Source: Paenibacillus timonensis (GTDB lineage: Bacteria; Bacillota; Bacilli; Paenibacillales; Paenibacillaceae). From it: DNA of 64,000 bases. Location of the stretch: positions 186,001 through 250,000 of the forward strand of contig NZ_WNZY01000001.1 of the NCBI RefSeq assembly GCF_009725205.1, written 5' to 3'. Of this stretch, positions 1 to 8,327 are shown piece by piece. The notes under the pieces are model-generated. The model did no database searches, was not told the origin of the DNA, and worked only from the letters and a program-made list of their open reading frames with translations. The position numbers and the translations under genes were made by a program. Position 1 is the first letter of the stretch, and every line of letters starts with the position of its first letter.

Positions 1-276
1 GGCATCCCGGTTCCACTGGAATATGACGGACCGATTCCGGAAGGAATGGAGTGCCGGGAGATCCCGGAGTCGGAATACCTGGTGTTCTTCCACCCGCCGT
101 TTGACTACCTAAAGGATAACGGAGCGGTGATGAGCGCGGTGGAGGAGGTTGCTTGGAACTTTGATCCCAGCCAACTGGGGTACGAATGGGATGAAGAGCT
201 CAAGCAGGACTATCAACGGCATTACCCGGAAGGTTACGGATATGCCGTGCTGCGACCGGTTAAGAAGAAGGGATAA
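1..276 (+). CDS. AraC-type regulator, C-terminal effector domain (5' partial)
   Basis: The reading frame is open from the first base and stops at 274-276, so only the last 91 residues are in the window. The C-terminal segment (YEWDEELKQDY, then HYPEGYGYAVLRPVKKKG) resembles the end of the GyrI-like effector-binding domain found in AraC-family regulators of Firmicutes. The DNA-binding half would lie upstream of the window. The family call rests on this tail alone. A free-standing GyrI-like/SRPBCC protein is the main alternative. An intrinsic terminator follows immediately. Confidence 0.55.
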   Translation, partial: GIPVPLEYDGPIPEGMECREIPESEYLVFFHPPFDYLKDNGAVMSAVEEVAWNFDPSQLGYEWDEELKQDYQRHYPEGYGYAVLRPVKKKG

Positions 277-281
277 AGGGG

Positions 282-308
282 AAAGGCCATCCTGCTGGAA
301 GGCCTTTT
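282..308. terminator. bidirectional intrinsic terminator
   Basis: Inverted repeat AAAGGCC..GGCCTTTT with extra pairing ATCC/GGA, followed by TTTTACTTATTT on the + strand. It sits between the convergent AraC-type and DUF817 genes. Confidence 0.75.
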
Positions 309-310
309 AC

Positions 311-1135
311 TTATTTCTGTTGCCCCTTCACCCGCTTCAATGCCGCAACGATCAGGAAGCTGATAATGACGAGCAGAAGCCAGGAGCTAATCTTGCCGAG
401 ATGGACGAGATGCCAGCCATCGGATTGGTTCGGGTACCTCCAGGCGCTGAAGAACGTGGCGACATTCTCTGCGACCCAGATAAAGAAGCCAATCAGCACA
501 AAGGAGAGGGATAACGGCATCCGGTAGGGTTTGCCGCCAACCTCGTAGGTGACCCAGGTCCGCCAGAAGACGAGCAGCACCAGCGCCGACAACCACCACC
601 GAACATCAATCCAATAATGGTGGGTGAAGAAATTCAGGTAAATGGAGGCGGCCAGCGGGACGACCAACCAGAGCGGGGGGAAGCGGACCAGGTCCACCTT
701 CAGACGTCGCCAGGCCTGGCACAGATAACTCGCCACACTGGCGTACATGAACCCGCTGTAGAGGGGCACGCCGTTTACCTTTGTCCACCCTTCATCGGGA
801 TACGCCCAAGAACCCATATGAACCTTGAACAGCTCCAGCGCCAAGCCGATCAAGTGGAAGATCGTGATGACCTTCAGTTCGTCGCGGGTTTCCAGTCCTG
901 AACGAACCATCCAGACCTGCATGGCGAGGCAGATCAGCAGCAACCAGTCATAACGGGGGAGCCAAGGCAGCGGAAGAAACTGCGTCAAAGCCAGCGATGC
1001 AAAAATTACCACAGGGAACACGCAGGACAATGCCTGCTGCCAGCCGAAGCGCACCAACTGCCGAAGGGCATGATCAAGGCGTTCACCTACGCGCAACTCC
1101 CCTTTGTTCAGGGATTGACTCAGGCTACTCCTCAT
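311..1135 (-). CDS. DUF817 integral membrane protein (YoaT-like)
   Basis: A polytopic membrane protein of about 274 residues with roughly eight hydrophobic segments. Its conserved polar patches (LFKVHMGSWAYPDEGW, VPLYSGFMYASVASY, NFFTHHYWIDVRWW, WVAENVATFFSAWRYPNQ) are typical of DUF817, the family of B. subtilis YoaT. Biochemical function is unknown; the conserved His and Trp residues near the membrane face are notable. The ATG at 1135 is preferred over an upstream ATG at 1159 because it overlaps the end of the preceding HTH gene by only 11 bp, consistent with coupled translation in one operon (DUF2975, HTH, DUF817). Confidence 0.85.
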   Translation of the reverse strand: MRSSLSQSLNKGELRVGERLDHALRQLVRFGWQQALSCVFPVVIFASLALTQFLPLPWLPRYDWLLLICLAMQVWMVRSGLETRDELKVITIFHLIGLALELFKVHMGSWAYPDEGWTKVNGVPLYSGFMYASVASYLCQAWRRLKVDLVRFPPLWLVVPLAASIYLNFFTHHYWIDVRWWLSALVLLVFWRTWVTYEVGGKPYRMPLSLSFVLIGFFIWVAENVATFFSAWRYPNQSDGWHLVHLGKISSWLLLVIISFLIVAALKRVKGQQK

Positions 1136-1337
1136 CGTTTCGGTACTCCATAATATCACCGGGTTGGCAATCTAACGCCTTGCATATCGCCTCCAAGGTG
1201 GAGAAACGAATGGCTTTGGCCTTCCCGTTTTTCAATATAGAGAGGTTGGCCATGGTGATACCGACCCTCTCCGAAAGCTCCGTGACACTCATTTTCCGTT
1301 TTGCCAGCATGACGTCGATATTGATAATTACACCCAT
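1125..1337 (-). CDS. small XRE/YozG-type HTH transcriptional regulator
   Basis: A 70-residue protein made almost entirely of one helix-turn-helix (SVTELSERVGITMANLSILK) with the usual continuation STLEAICKALDCQPGDIMEY. This is the compact Cro/YozG type. GAGGTGAGGG nine bases upstream supports the ATG at 1337 rather than the GTG at 1349. It lies 13 bp after the DUF2975 membrane gene. DUF2975 and a small HTH protein form a recurring pair in Firmicutes, suggesting that the membrane protein controls or is controlled by this regulator. The target is unknown; the palindrome upstream of the operon is a candidate site. Confidence 0.85.
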   Translation of the reverse strand: MGVIINIDVMLAKRKMSVTELSERVGITMANLSILKNGKAKAIRFSTLEAICKALDCQPGDIMEYRNDEE

Positions 1338-1350
1338 GGGTTCCCTCACC

Positions 1351-1836
1351 TCAGATCGTTAAATCGTTTTCCGATTTGATGTCGATAGCATTTCTTAAGA
1401 GCCTCTGCAGCACGGCCGCAAAAACGGCAATGACGAGGGAAGCGAAGCAGATGACCAATCCGAGAGCGGCGAGGCCCGGAGCATCGTCCTTCTCCGCGAT
1501 GATGAATAGGACTGGCAAGATGACCGCATATAAGATGCAGATGGTGATGGCGCAGTTTCTAATCCGTCTTAAAGCCATCACCGAGGCTTCAGAAAAGGCA
1601 GTATTCTTGTCGATATAACTTAACAGCCTCAGTGTCTGGTATAGCGCATAGAAAAAGGGAATAGCGGAAGCGTACATGGCAGTGAGCAGGGTCAAGTATA
1701 TCAACGGCGGATAATACTCCACCAAATCCTTGGCAATCGTGGGTACTCCAATCACGCATACGGCAAGGATGGCGATCCCCATCAAGAAAACGACCCCCCT
1801 TAAGAAAAGGGTAGAACCTTGTTCACGTTTCATCAT
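1351..1836 (-). CDS. DUF2975 family membrane protein
   Basis: About 161 residues with four predicted membrane helices and the DUF2975 signature region LLSYIDKNTAFSEASVMALRRIRNCA between helices 2 and 3. Two adjacent ATGs (1836 and 1833) follow GAGGTG with a 6-base spacer, which rules out the longer start at 1899. It is first in an operon with the small HTH gene. Members of this family are described only as HTH-linked membrane proteins; a sensory or anchoring role is an inference from that pairing. Confidence 0.85.
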   Translation of the reverse strand: MMKREQGSTLFLRGVVFLMGIAILAVCVIGVPTIAKDLVEYYPPLIYLTLLTAMYASAIPFFYALYQTLRLLSYIDKNTAFSEASVMALRRIRNCAITICILYAVILPVLFIIAEKDDAPGLAALGLVICFASLVIAVFAAVLQRLLRNAIDIKSENDLTI

Positions 1837-1870
1837 TAACAGCACCTCGCGTAGTGATAGTGTCGAAGCT

Positions 1871-1911
1871 AATTTAGCATGTTTTTTATCGATAATCAAT
1901 AAATATTTATT
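1871..1911 (-). promoter_or_regulatory. promoter and palindrome upstream of the DUF2975/HTH operon
   Basis: Read on the minus strand, TTGATT (1899-1894) and TAAATT (1876-1871) are separated by exactly 17 bases. The perfect 14-bp palindrome AATAAATATTTATT (1898-1911) overlaps the -35 box and is a plausible autoregulatory operator for the HTH protein. The surrounding 1837-2040 region is very AT-rich and holds nothing else recognisable. Confidence 0.5.
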
Positions 1912-2039
1912 AATAAATGAAATGTATATATCGAGAAATGATACTTTTGTTAAGAGTGCCTGATAAGTTCTTTTTGGATGGCTTCAAAAAATCAATTATT
2001 AAATATCTTAGAAATTAATATTTCAATCCCTCACTATTG

Positions 2040-2131
2040 TTGTTACACTTAAATCAAATCAATTATTACGGAAAAGGTGTGGGCCGGCTCGTCTCCAGAC
2101 TTGTAGCGAGAGCGATTCGAGAGCGCTTACA
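2040..2131 (+). promoter_or_regulatory. mqo promoter with candidate catabolite-responsive element
   Basis: TTGTTA (2040-2045) and TTATTA/TATTAC (from 2063) are spaced 17-18 bases. Downstream, CGAGAGCGCTTACA (2118-2131) matches the cre consensus TGWNANCGNTNNCA except at the first base. A cre in the transcribed leader would fit CcpA roadblock repression of a TCA-cycle gene. Confidence 0.4.
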
Positions 2132-2168
2132 TCCTTTCAGCAAAATAAGGGCATAAGGGACGGTAAAC

Positions 2169-3680
2169 ATGAATCACGGACAAACAAGTACAGACGTTAT
2201 TTTGATTGGTGCCGGAATTATGAGTGCGACGTTAGGGACCCTGCTGAAAGAATTGGCGCCGGACTGGAACATCACAGTGTTTGAACAACTTGCCCGGGCA
2301 GGGGAGGAAAGCTCGAACGAATGGAATAATGCGGGAACGGGTCATGCCGCGTTGTGTGAGTTGAACTATACCACGGAGCGGCCGGACGGAACCGTCGATA
2401 TTAGCAAGGCGGTTAAAGTGAATGAACAGTTCCAGGTGTCAAGGCAGTTCTGGTCTTATCTGGTTCAACGCCATCTGATCCGGAATCCGCAGGATTTCAT
2501 CATGCCGCTGCCTCATATGAGCTACGTGCGTGGGGAGCAGAATGTTGAATTCCTCAGAAGACGTTACGAAGCCTTATCCTCGCATCCTCTGTTCCAAGGG
2601 ATGGAGTTCTCCGATGATCCTGGGAAACTGAGAGAATGGGTTCCGTTGATGATGACAGAGCGAAAAGCCCAAGAGCCGATTGCGGCAACGAAGATCGATT
2701 CGGGCACGGACGTGAACTTTGGTACCTTAACGCGGATGCTGCTGAATCATTTGAAGGAACAGGACGTGGATATCCGTTACAAGCACAGCGTGAAGAAGCT
2801 GAAGCGGATGCCGGACGGGTTGTGGGAATTGAAAGTGAAGGACTTGAGCAGCGGCGTGACCCAGCGCCATACCGCCAAGTTCGTCTTTATCGGTGCTGGT
2901 GGCGGGAGCTTGCATTTATTGCAGAAATCCGGCATCCCGGAAGGGAAGCGGATCGGCGGCTTCCCCGTCAGCGGGTTGTTTATGGTGTGCAACAATCCGG
3001 AAGTCGTAGAGCAGCACCATGCCAAGGTTTATGGCAAAGCTTCGGTTGGGGCACCGCCGATGTCTGTTCCGCATCTGGACACCCGGTTCATCGACAATCA
3101 GAAGGCGCTGCTGTTCGGACCTTTTGCCGGCTTTTCGCCGAAGTTCCTCAAGACCGGCTCTCTATTCGATCTCATCACCTCCGTCAAACCGCATAATCTT
3201 CTGACGATGCTGGCCGCCGGGGTGAAGGAGATGTCACTGACCAAATACCTGGTTCAGCAGCTCATGTTGTCCAAGGAACAACGTATGGAGGAGTTGCGGG
3301 ACTTTGTCCCGGGGGCCAAGAGCGAGGATTGGGATCTGATCGTCGCCGGTCAGCGGGTGCAAGTCATCAAGGATACAGTGGAGGGCGGCAAAGGAACGCT
3401 GCAATTCGGCACGGAAGTAGTCAGTGCCGCCGATGGCACGATAGCCGCATTGCTTGGCGCTTCCCCGGGGGCTTCGACCGCGGTGCAAGTCATGCTGGAG
3501 GTTATCGAGAAATGCTTCCCGCAGCAGTATGAAACCTGGAAGCCTAAGATCAAAGAAATGATTCCTTCATTTGGTTATTCGCTGTCGGAAAATCCGGACC
3601 TCTTCCAGTCGGTTCATCGAGCAACTTCACAGGCACTTGGATTATCGGAAACCAAGCCACAAGCCGTTTCGGTATCATAA
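2169..3680 (+). CDS. mqo: malate:quinone oxidoreductase
   Basis: FAD-dependent, membrane-associated enzyme oxidising malate to oxaloacetate with transfer of electrons to quinone (EC 1.1.5.4), an alternative to NAD-dependent malate dehydrogenase. The 503-residue length is typical. The N-terminal dinucleotide-binding motif is [14 protein letters not shown], followed by the Mqo-specific block [20 protein letters not shown] and later [15 protein letters not shown]. The C-terminal FAD-contact region reads [16 protein letters not shown]. It is a single-gene unit with its own promoter and terminator; the leader has a cre-like site. Confidence 0.97.
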   Translation: MNHGQTSTDVILIGAGIMSATLGTLLKELAPDWNITVFEQLARAGEESSNEWNNAGTGHAALCELNYTTERPDGTVDISKAVKVNEQFQVSRQFWSYLVQRHLIRNPQDFIMPLPHMSYVRGEQNVEFLRRRYEALSSHPLFQGMEFSDDPGKLREWVPLMMTERKAQEPIAATKIDSGTDVNFGTLTRMLLNHLKEQDVDIRYKHSVKKLKRMPDGLWELKVKDLSSGVTQRHTAKFVFIGAGGGSLHLLQKSGIPEGKRIGGFPVSGLFMVCNNPEVVEQHHAKVYGKASVGAPPMSVPHLDTRFIDNQKALLFGPFAGFSPKFLKTGSLFDLITSVKPHNLLTMLAAGVKEMSLTKYLVQQLMLSKEQRMEELRDFVPGAKSEDWDLIVAGQRVQVIKDTVEGGKGTLQFGTEVVSAADGTIAALLGASPGASTAVQVMLEVIEKCFPQQYETWKPKIKEMIPSFGYSLSENPDLFQSVHRATSQALGLSETKPQAVSVS

Positions 3681-3700
3681 TTTGTTCTGCATTATGTAGA

Positions 3701-3736
3701 AGAGCTAAGCCGGTCTAAACCGAGCTTAGCTCTTTC
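3701..3736. terminator. bidirectional intrinsic terminator
   Basis: Perfect 10-bp stem AGAGCTAAGC/GCTTAGCTCT (3701-3710 and 3724-3733), extended by CGG/CCG, between the convergent mqo and hydrolase genes; the stop codon of the latter begins 3 bp beyond. Confidence 0.85.
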
Positions 3737-3738
3737 CA

Positions 3739-4617
3739 TTAGTTTAATAAATTGGCGGCCAGCCAGGGTTGGATCACAGGCAGAACAATGTCAGGCTGCA
3801 TGGCTTTCGTATGGTCCATCTCGTTCCCCGGTAAGATCGCCACATCCCAGCCGAGCTGGTGTAACACTTGTTCATGCTTGCGTAATGTCCCCGCGATATC
3901 GACAGTTACGCTCCCAAAGTTCTCGCCATACACGATGCAGTCCGCTTCGCCGGCAAAGGTAAGTCTCGGAAGGGTTATATTCTCCTGCACGGAGGTGTCG
4001 TCGAAATCGATCAAGCTTAGATACAGGGTCAAAAATTGCTTCGTTTGCTTCGGATCGAGTGTAACCTGAACCTGATCCCAGTCGAATTCTTCCGGGCTGC
4101 CGAAGTCCTGTAGGAGTTCTTTCGAAGACGGGGAGGGGTTCAGCGCTTGTTCATGAGTTTTGGCAGTGACGGTCAACATTTCTCGGTAGGGTCCTCCATA
4201 AGGCGGAAATCCCCCCATGATCAAGCTCTCCAGCCGGTTCGTCCGAATCGCCAGCTGTAAGCCGGCTAGGGCCAGCCAGGAATAGCCGTAGTAACTAAAG
4301 GTTTCGACCTGCATCTCGTCGGCGATACGCAGGAAATCGAGCACGATACGATCCGGCGTCAAATGATCGGGCTCAGGGTGTTGAAACCGATGCCCTTCAT
4401 AATCAAAATGCAGAACTTGAAACTGATCGGACAAGCCCTCTACAAAGCTCTTGCCTAACTCGGGATCAACGCCCCATATCCTAAGGCTTTCCGCTTCTTG
4501 TCCGTAGGCGGATTTTTTGGCTATAGGCAGCATGATCGTTTTGCCTCCGGGTTTTCCGGTTAGGCCGACTTCCAACGTTGAACCATCGGCTAAGGTGACA
4601 AGCTTCTGATGTTTCAT
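3739..4617 (-). CDS. alpha/beta hydrolase of unknown substrate
   Basis: A 292-residue cytoplasmic protein. The nucleophile elbow is YYGYSWLALAGLQLA (Ser about residue 113), i.e. G-Y-S-W instead of the usual G-x-S-x-G, and the likely catalytic His is in GNEMDHTKAM near the C terminus. The start at 4617 has AGGGAGCG 8 bases upstream; an in-frame ATG at 4659 lacks one. It is divergently transcribed from a double-MerR regulator across a 153-bp gap, so that protein is the obvious candidate regulator. The atypical elbow leaves open that it is a non-hydrolytic or lactonase-like family member. Confidence 0.75.
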   Translation of the reverse strand: MKHQKLVTLADGSTLEVGLTGKPGGKTIMLPIAKKSAYGQEAESLRIWGVDPELGKSFVEGLSDQFQVLHFDYEGHRFQHPEPDHLTPDRIVLDFLRIADEMQVETFSYYGYSWLALAGLQLAIRTNRLESLIMGGFPPYGGPYREMLTVTAKTHEQALNPSPSSKELLQDFGSPEEFDWDQVQVTLDPKQTKQFLTLYLSLIDFDDTSVQENITLPRLTFAGEADCIVYGENFGSVTVDIAGTLRKHEQVLHQLGWDVAILPGNEMDHTKAMQPDIVLPVIQPWLAANLLN

Positions 4618-4770
4618 TCGAATCGCTCCCTTGCATGTGATACCTTCAGGATATAACATTCATGCAATCTTTCGGTTTTGTGCCGCGAATGTCTGATGTT
4701 ATGATGATTATAACGACACTAGGTTAACGTATCACTTTAAGGTTTTACTTTAAGCACAGGGAGTGGGCTT
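4618..4770. promoter_or_regulatory. divergent control region between hydrolase and MerR-type gene
   Basis: An AT-rich 153-bp intergenic region serving both divergent genes. It contains a direct repeat ACTTTAAG (4734-4741 and 4747-4754, 13 bp apart) close to the MerR-type start. No convincing -10/-35 pair was assigned; the repeat is a candidate operator. Confidence 0.35.
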
Positions 4771-5472
4771 ATGCAGGAAGTCTATACGCCAGCACAAATT
4801 GCGGAACGGCTGAACGTAAGCACAACCACATTAAGGCGATATGAAGAACAAGGGTTAATTCCAGAGGTCTTGAGATCGGCGGGCAACCATAGAATCTATA
4901 CGACGGTCCATATCCAAGCGTTTATCACCATTCGATCGTTGTTAGCCGGTTATGAGATCCCTGTCGTTTATGAGGTGATGCGAAGAATCAAAGAAGGCAG
5001 CGTCACGGAAGCCTTGTGGCTGATCAATCATCAATTGTACCAGGTCCAGGAAGAGAAGCAGAGGGTGGAAGGGCTGTTAACCATGATCCGGCAGGCGGAT
5101 TTCCGTTCGTATAAGAACCGGAAGCTGACCGAAGCGATGACGATCGGGAAGGTGGCAGAGCTGGCGGGGGTGAATCCCTCGGCGATTCGGCATTGGGAGA
5201 AGGAGGGGCTGATCACCTCGACCCGGCACCCGGAAAGCGGATATCGCCTATTCTCCGTGCCCGAATTGCGTAAGATTCTGGTCATCAGCAGTTTACGTAA
5301 AACGATCTATTATATCGAGAACCTGCGGGATATTTTGCTAGACATGGAAGCCTTCCGTTTATCCAAAGTCGACCGTTCCTTCCAAGTGGCTCTCGAGAAA
5401 CTAAACCAGAAGCTCACGACCCAATACCGAGGAATCGCAGAGCTGATGGCTTATATCCAATGTCTCTCGTAA
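4771..5472 (+). CDS. tandem MerR-domain transcriptional regulator
   Basis: A 233-residue protein carrying two complete MerR-type winged HTH regions: residues 4-70 (YTPAQIAERLNVSTTTLRRY, then EEQGLIP) and residues 123-190 (TIGKVAELAGVNPSAIRHWE, then KEGLITSTR). Each is followed by a short helical stretch. Ordinary MerR proteins have one such domain and dimerise through a coiled coil, so this chain may bind a dyad as a monomer or two separated half-sites as a dimer. No metal-binding cysteine pattern is present. It lies divergent to the alpha/beta hydrolase gene and presumably regulates it and itself. Confidence 0.85.
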   Translation: MQEVYTPAQIAERLNVSTTTLRRYEEQGLIPEVLRSAGNHRIYTTVHIQAFITIRSLLAGYEIPVVYEVMRRIKEGSVTEALWLINHQLYQVQEEKQRVEGLLTMIRQADFRSYKNRKLTEAMTIGKVAELAGVNPSAIRHWEKEGLITSTRHPESGYRLFSVPELRKILVISSLRKTIYYIENLRDILLDMEAFRLSKVDRSFQVALEKLNQKLTTQYRGIAELMAYIQCLS

Positions 5473-5506
5473 TTCGAGCGCCTGGGAAGGAACGGAAGAG
5501 GGTTGT

Positions 5507-5956
5507 TTATTTCTTCGACGAGGCGTTCACCTGCTGAAGCAATTGGATAATCGTTTCGTTTAGGCGGTTTATCTCCTCAGGCTCCATATCTGAAGCAGCA
5601 AGCAGGGACTGCGGAACACAGGCTGCTTTCTCTTGCAACGCTTTGCCTTTCGGGGTAATGAGCACATTCACCACGCGCTCGTCGGCGGAATCGCGGCGTC
5701 TTTCGATTAGCCCCGCAGCTTCCATCCGCTTCAACAAAGGCGTTAAAGTTCCGGTATCCAGATCTAACGCTTCTCCGAGCTCCTTAATGGTGCTCTTCTC
5801 CTTCTCCCACAAGGTGACCAAGACCAGATATTGCGGATAGGTCAGCTCCAGCTCATCCAAATACGGGCGATACAGCCGCAGGATGGCGCGGGAGCAGGCA
5901 TACAGCGAAAAACAAAGATGTTCCCCTAACTTCAAGCTTGGCTCATTCGTTTCCAT
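5507..5956 (-). CDS. ohrR: OhrR-family MarR-type peroxide-sensing repressor
   Basis: A 149-residue MarR-family protein close to B. subtilis OhrR. The peroxidatic cysteine is exactly Cys15 (EHLCFSLYACSRA), and tyrosines equivalent to those that hydrogen-bond it are at 19, 29 and 40 (LTYPQYL). The wing/recognition region is DTGTLTPLLKRMEAAGLIER. Extra cysteines at 21 and 113 allow a disulfide, as in two-Cys OhrR proteins. It is divergent from an alpha/beta hydrolase gene rather than an Ohr peroxidase, with OhrR-like palindromes between them. Organic hydroperoxide sensing is inferred from the family and the conserved residues. Confidence 0.85.
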   Translation of the reverse strand: METNEPSLKLGEHLCFSLYACSRAILRLYRPYLDELELTYPQYLVLVTLWEKEKSTIKELGEALDLDTGTLTPLLKRMEAAGLIERRRDSADERVVNVLITPKGKALQEKAACVPQSLLAASDMEPEEINRLNETIIQLLQQVNASSKK

Positions 5957-6029
5957 GATGCACCTCGATTGCCTTTAATGTAAGTTTACAAACATCATAA
6001 CAGAAGCAAGAAAAAGAAACTATATTTTT

Positions 6030-6071
6030 TACAATTTAATTGTTGACAATATTGTGGAGGGCGGGTAAGAT
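6030..6071 (+). promoter_or_regulatory. promoter with two OhrR-like operators
   Basis: TTGACA (6043-6048), 17 bases, then TAAGAT (6066-6071). Two perfect palindromes cover the -35 area: ACAATTTAATTGT (6031-6043) and ACAATATTGT (6046-6055). The first matches the known OhrR box core TACAATTnAATTGTA. A further half-site-like CACAATATAATT lies near 6090. Confidence 0.8.
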
Positions 6072-6130
6072 GTGAATATAAATATTTTGCACAATATAAT
6101 TTTGAAAAACAAAACGTGGAGGGATTAACA

Positions 6131-6967
6131 ATGGCAAAAGTTACGGTTGGTCAAGAGAATGGAATTCCGGTGGAGCTTCATTACGAGGATGTAGGTTCGG
6201 GGAAGCCGGTGATTTTGATTCACGGTTGGCCGCTGAGCGGAAGATCGTGGGAGAAGCAGGTGCCTGCTTTGGTGGAAGCCGGCTACCGGGTGATTACGTA
6301 TGATCGCCGCGGGTTCGGCCAGTCGTCGCAGCCTTGGAACGGTTATGACTACGATACCTTTGCTGCTGATCTGCATCAATTGATCTTGTATCTGGGCTTA
6401 CGCGATGTCACCTTGGTCGGATTCTCGATGGGTGGCGGAGAAGTGGCTAGATATATCGGAACCTACGGGACGCAGCGGGTAAGCAAGGCGGTTCTGGCTG
6501 GGGCGGTTCCGCCGTACCTGTACAAATCCAAGGATAACCCGGACGGCGGGCTCGATGACGCCGCCATCAAGGGATTCCAGGACGGCGTACTCGCGGATCG
6601 GCTGGCTTTCCTGGACGACTTCACGACGAATTTCTTCGCGGCTGGAGGTCGAACCGACCTGGTGAGTGAACCGTTCCGCTTATACAACCGCGACATCGCT
6701 GCCTTTGCCTCTCCGAAAGGGACGCTGGATTGCATCGCTGCATTTAGCTACACGGATTTCCGAGGGGATCTGGCTAAATTCAACGTACCAACCTTAATCC
6801 TTCATGGTGATTCGGACGCGATTGTACCGGTAGAGTTTAGCGGCCAAAGAGCGCACGAGCAAATTCCGGGCAGCCAGCTTGTGGTGGTCAAAGGCGGCCC
6901 ACACGGATTTAACGTGACGCATGCGGAAGAATTTAATGCGGCGTTGGTGAAATTTCTTCAAGGATAA
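6131..6967 (+). CDS. alpha/beta hydrolase, non-haem haloperoxidase/arylesterase type
   Basis: A 278-residue hydrolase of the bacterial perhydrolase/chloroperoxidase group. The oxyanion region is LIHGWPLSGRSW, the nucleophile elbow LVGFSMGGGEVAR (Ser99), the acid is in LHGDSDAIVP (Asp229) and the histidine in GGPHGFNVTH (His258). Family members hydrolyse esters and can form peracids with hydrogen peroxide. The start at 6131 has GGAGG with an 8-base spacer. The promoter is overlapped by OhrR-like operators and the OhrR gene is divergent, so induction by organic hydroperoxides is expected. It is monocistronic, with a terminator 16 bp downstream. Confidence 0.88.
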   Translation: MAKVTVGQENGIPVELHYEDVGSGKPVILIHGWPLSGRSWEKQVPALVEAGYRVITYDRRGFGQSSQPWNGYDYDTFAADLHQLILYLGLRDVTLVGFSMGGGEVARYIGTYGTQRVSKAVLAGAVPPYLYKSKDNPDGGLDDAAIKGFQDGVLADRLAFLDDFTTNFFAAGGRTDLVSEPFRLYNRDIAAFASPKGTLDCIAAFSYTDFRGDLAKFNVPTLILHGDSDAIVPVEFSGQRAHEQIPGSQLVVVKGGPHGFNVTHAEEFNAALVKFLQG

Positions 6968-6983
6968 GTAAAATAAGAAATAA

Positions 6984-7013
6984 GGGCACCCAAGAGGGTG
7001 CCCTTTGTTTTGT
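6984..7013. terminator. bidirectional intrinsic terminator
   Basis: GGGCACCC AAGA GGGTGCCC followed by TTTGTTTTGTT; the opposite side is rich in A, so it can also terminate the convergent permease transcript. Confidence 0.9.
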
Positions 7014-7014
7014 T

Positions 7015-8304
7015 CTATAGAACCGACTGCAGCAGGAAGTTGGCCAGGAACAGGAACGAGATGACGAACATGGAGACCGACAGCTGTTCCCGCTTCTTCG
7101 AGAACATCTTAAGCAGCGGATACGCGATAAAGCCGAAGGCGATACCGTCGACAATGCTATACGTTAAAGGAATCATCAGAATGACGAGAAACGCGGGAAA
7201 CGCTTCGGAGAAATCGTTGAAATCGATCTTCGTGATATTCGTCAGCATGAGTCCGCCGATGATGATCAGGATCGGGGCGATCGCAGCGTCCGGGATGATT
7301 TTGATCAAGGGCATAAAAAACAACGAACCCAGAAATAACAACCCGGTCGTGACCGAGGTTAACCCGGTTCTTCCGCCTGCGGTAATGCCGGCCGCAGTCT
7401 CGACCGTCGATACCGTCGGGCTGGTACCCAAGAGTCCGCAAGCCACCGCGGAAATCGATACAGATTTAAGCGATTTCCCATTTTTCTCTGGAGCTTGAAG
7501 CATGCCGTCGACTTGGGAATGGACGAGCCCGATATTCTCGAAGACCAATACCAGAACCAGCGAGAAGCAAGCCGTTAAGAACGGAATGCTGGCCATATGA
7601 CGGAAGTCCGCACTCATCCAGACGTTACCGTAGCTTTGAAACGAAATCGGCTCCGAGGCGAACGAACCCAAATCCACGATCCCGAACAACCAGGCCACCA
7701 GCGTTCCTACAATAATGCTGATGAGAAAATTCCCGGGAACCTTCTTCAAGAACAGAAACAGCGTAAGAATCAGGTTGATGATCGAAGCCAGAACCAGCGG
7801 GGCCGATAGGTCGCCGAGCGCCACAAAGTGGCTGGTGTTGCCGGTGACGATGCCGCTCTTCTGCAAGCCGATAAAAGCAATAAACAGACCGATTCCTACG
7901 GAAATGGATTCCTTTAGGGAAACCGGAATAGCCCTGGAAATCAGGGAGGACAAGCCTGTAAAGGCGACCAGGACAAACAGGATGCCCGCAAGCACCGTGG
8001 CACCCAAGGCTTCTTGGTAGCTGAGTCCCATCGAACCAACGATCGTATAGGTAAACAAGGCGTTGATTCCCATGCCGGGAACGAGAATTAATGGCGCGTT
8101 CGCCACGAACGCAACCAGCAAACAGCCGACAAGCGAAGACAGCACGGTGGCCAAGATCCCGGCCTCGAGCGGAATCCCCGCATCCTTCAGGATATTGGCG
8201 TTGACGGCGATAATATACACGATGGAGAAGAACGAGGTTAATCCTGCGACAAGTTCTTTTCTCACATTCGTTTGGTGTTGCTTAAGCTGAAATACTCCTT
8301 TCAT
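7015..8304 (-). CDS. pbuG: purine (guanine/hypoxanthine) permease, NCS2 AzgA subfamily
   Basis: A 429-residue transporter with about 12-14 hydrophobic segments, typical of the AzgA/PbuG branch of nucleobase:cation symporters. Diagnostic stretches are the start TNVRKELVAGLTSFFSIVYI, then LVPGMGINALFTYTIV, VFENIGLVHSQVDGM, and GTSPTVSTVETAAGI. It likely imports guanine, hypoxanthine or adenine with protons. The family-consistent start is the ATG at 8304, although its Shine-Dalgarno sequence is weak. No purine riboswitch consensus is seen, but the leader can fold into a long hairpin. PbuG and PbuO cannot be separated by eye, so the symbol is tentative. Confidence 0.9.
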   Translation of the reverse strand: MKGVFQLKQHQTNVRKELVAGLTSFFSIVYIIAVNANILKDAGIPLEAGILATVLSSLVGCLLVAFVANAPLILVPGMGINALFTYTIVGSMGLSYQEALGATVLAGILFVLVAFTGLSSLISRAIPVSLKESISVGIGLFIAFIGLQKSGIVTGNTSHFVALGDLSAPLVLASIINLILTLFLFLKKVPGNFLISIIVGTLVAWLFGIVDLGSFASEPISFQSYGNVWMSADFRHMASIPFLTACFSLVLVLVFENIGLVHSQVDGMLQAPEKNGKSLKSVSISAVACGLLGTSPTVSTVETAAGITAGGRTGLTSVTTGLLFLGSLFFMPLIKIIPDAAIAPILIIIGGLMLTNITKIDFNDFSEAFPAFLVILMIPLTYSIVDGIAFGFIAYPLLKMFSKKREQLSVSMFVISFLFLANFLLQSVL

Positions 8305-8327
8305 GAATCAATCACACTTTCAAAATA

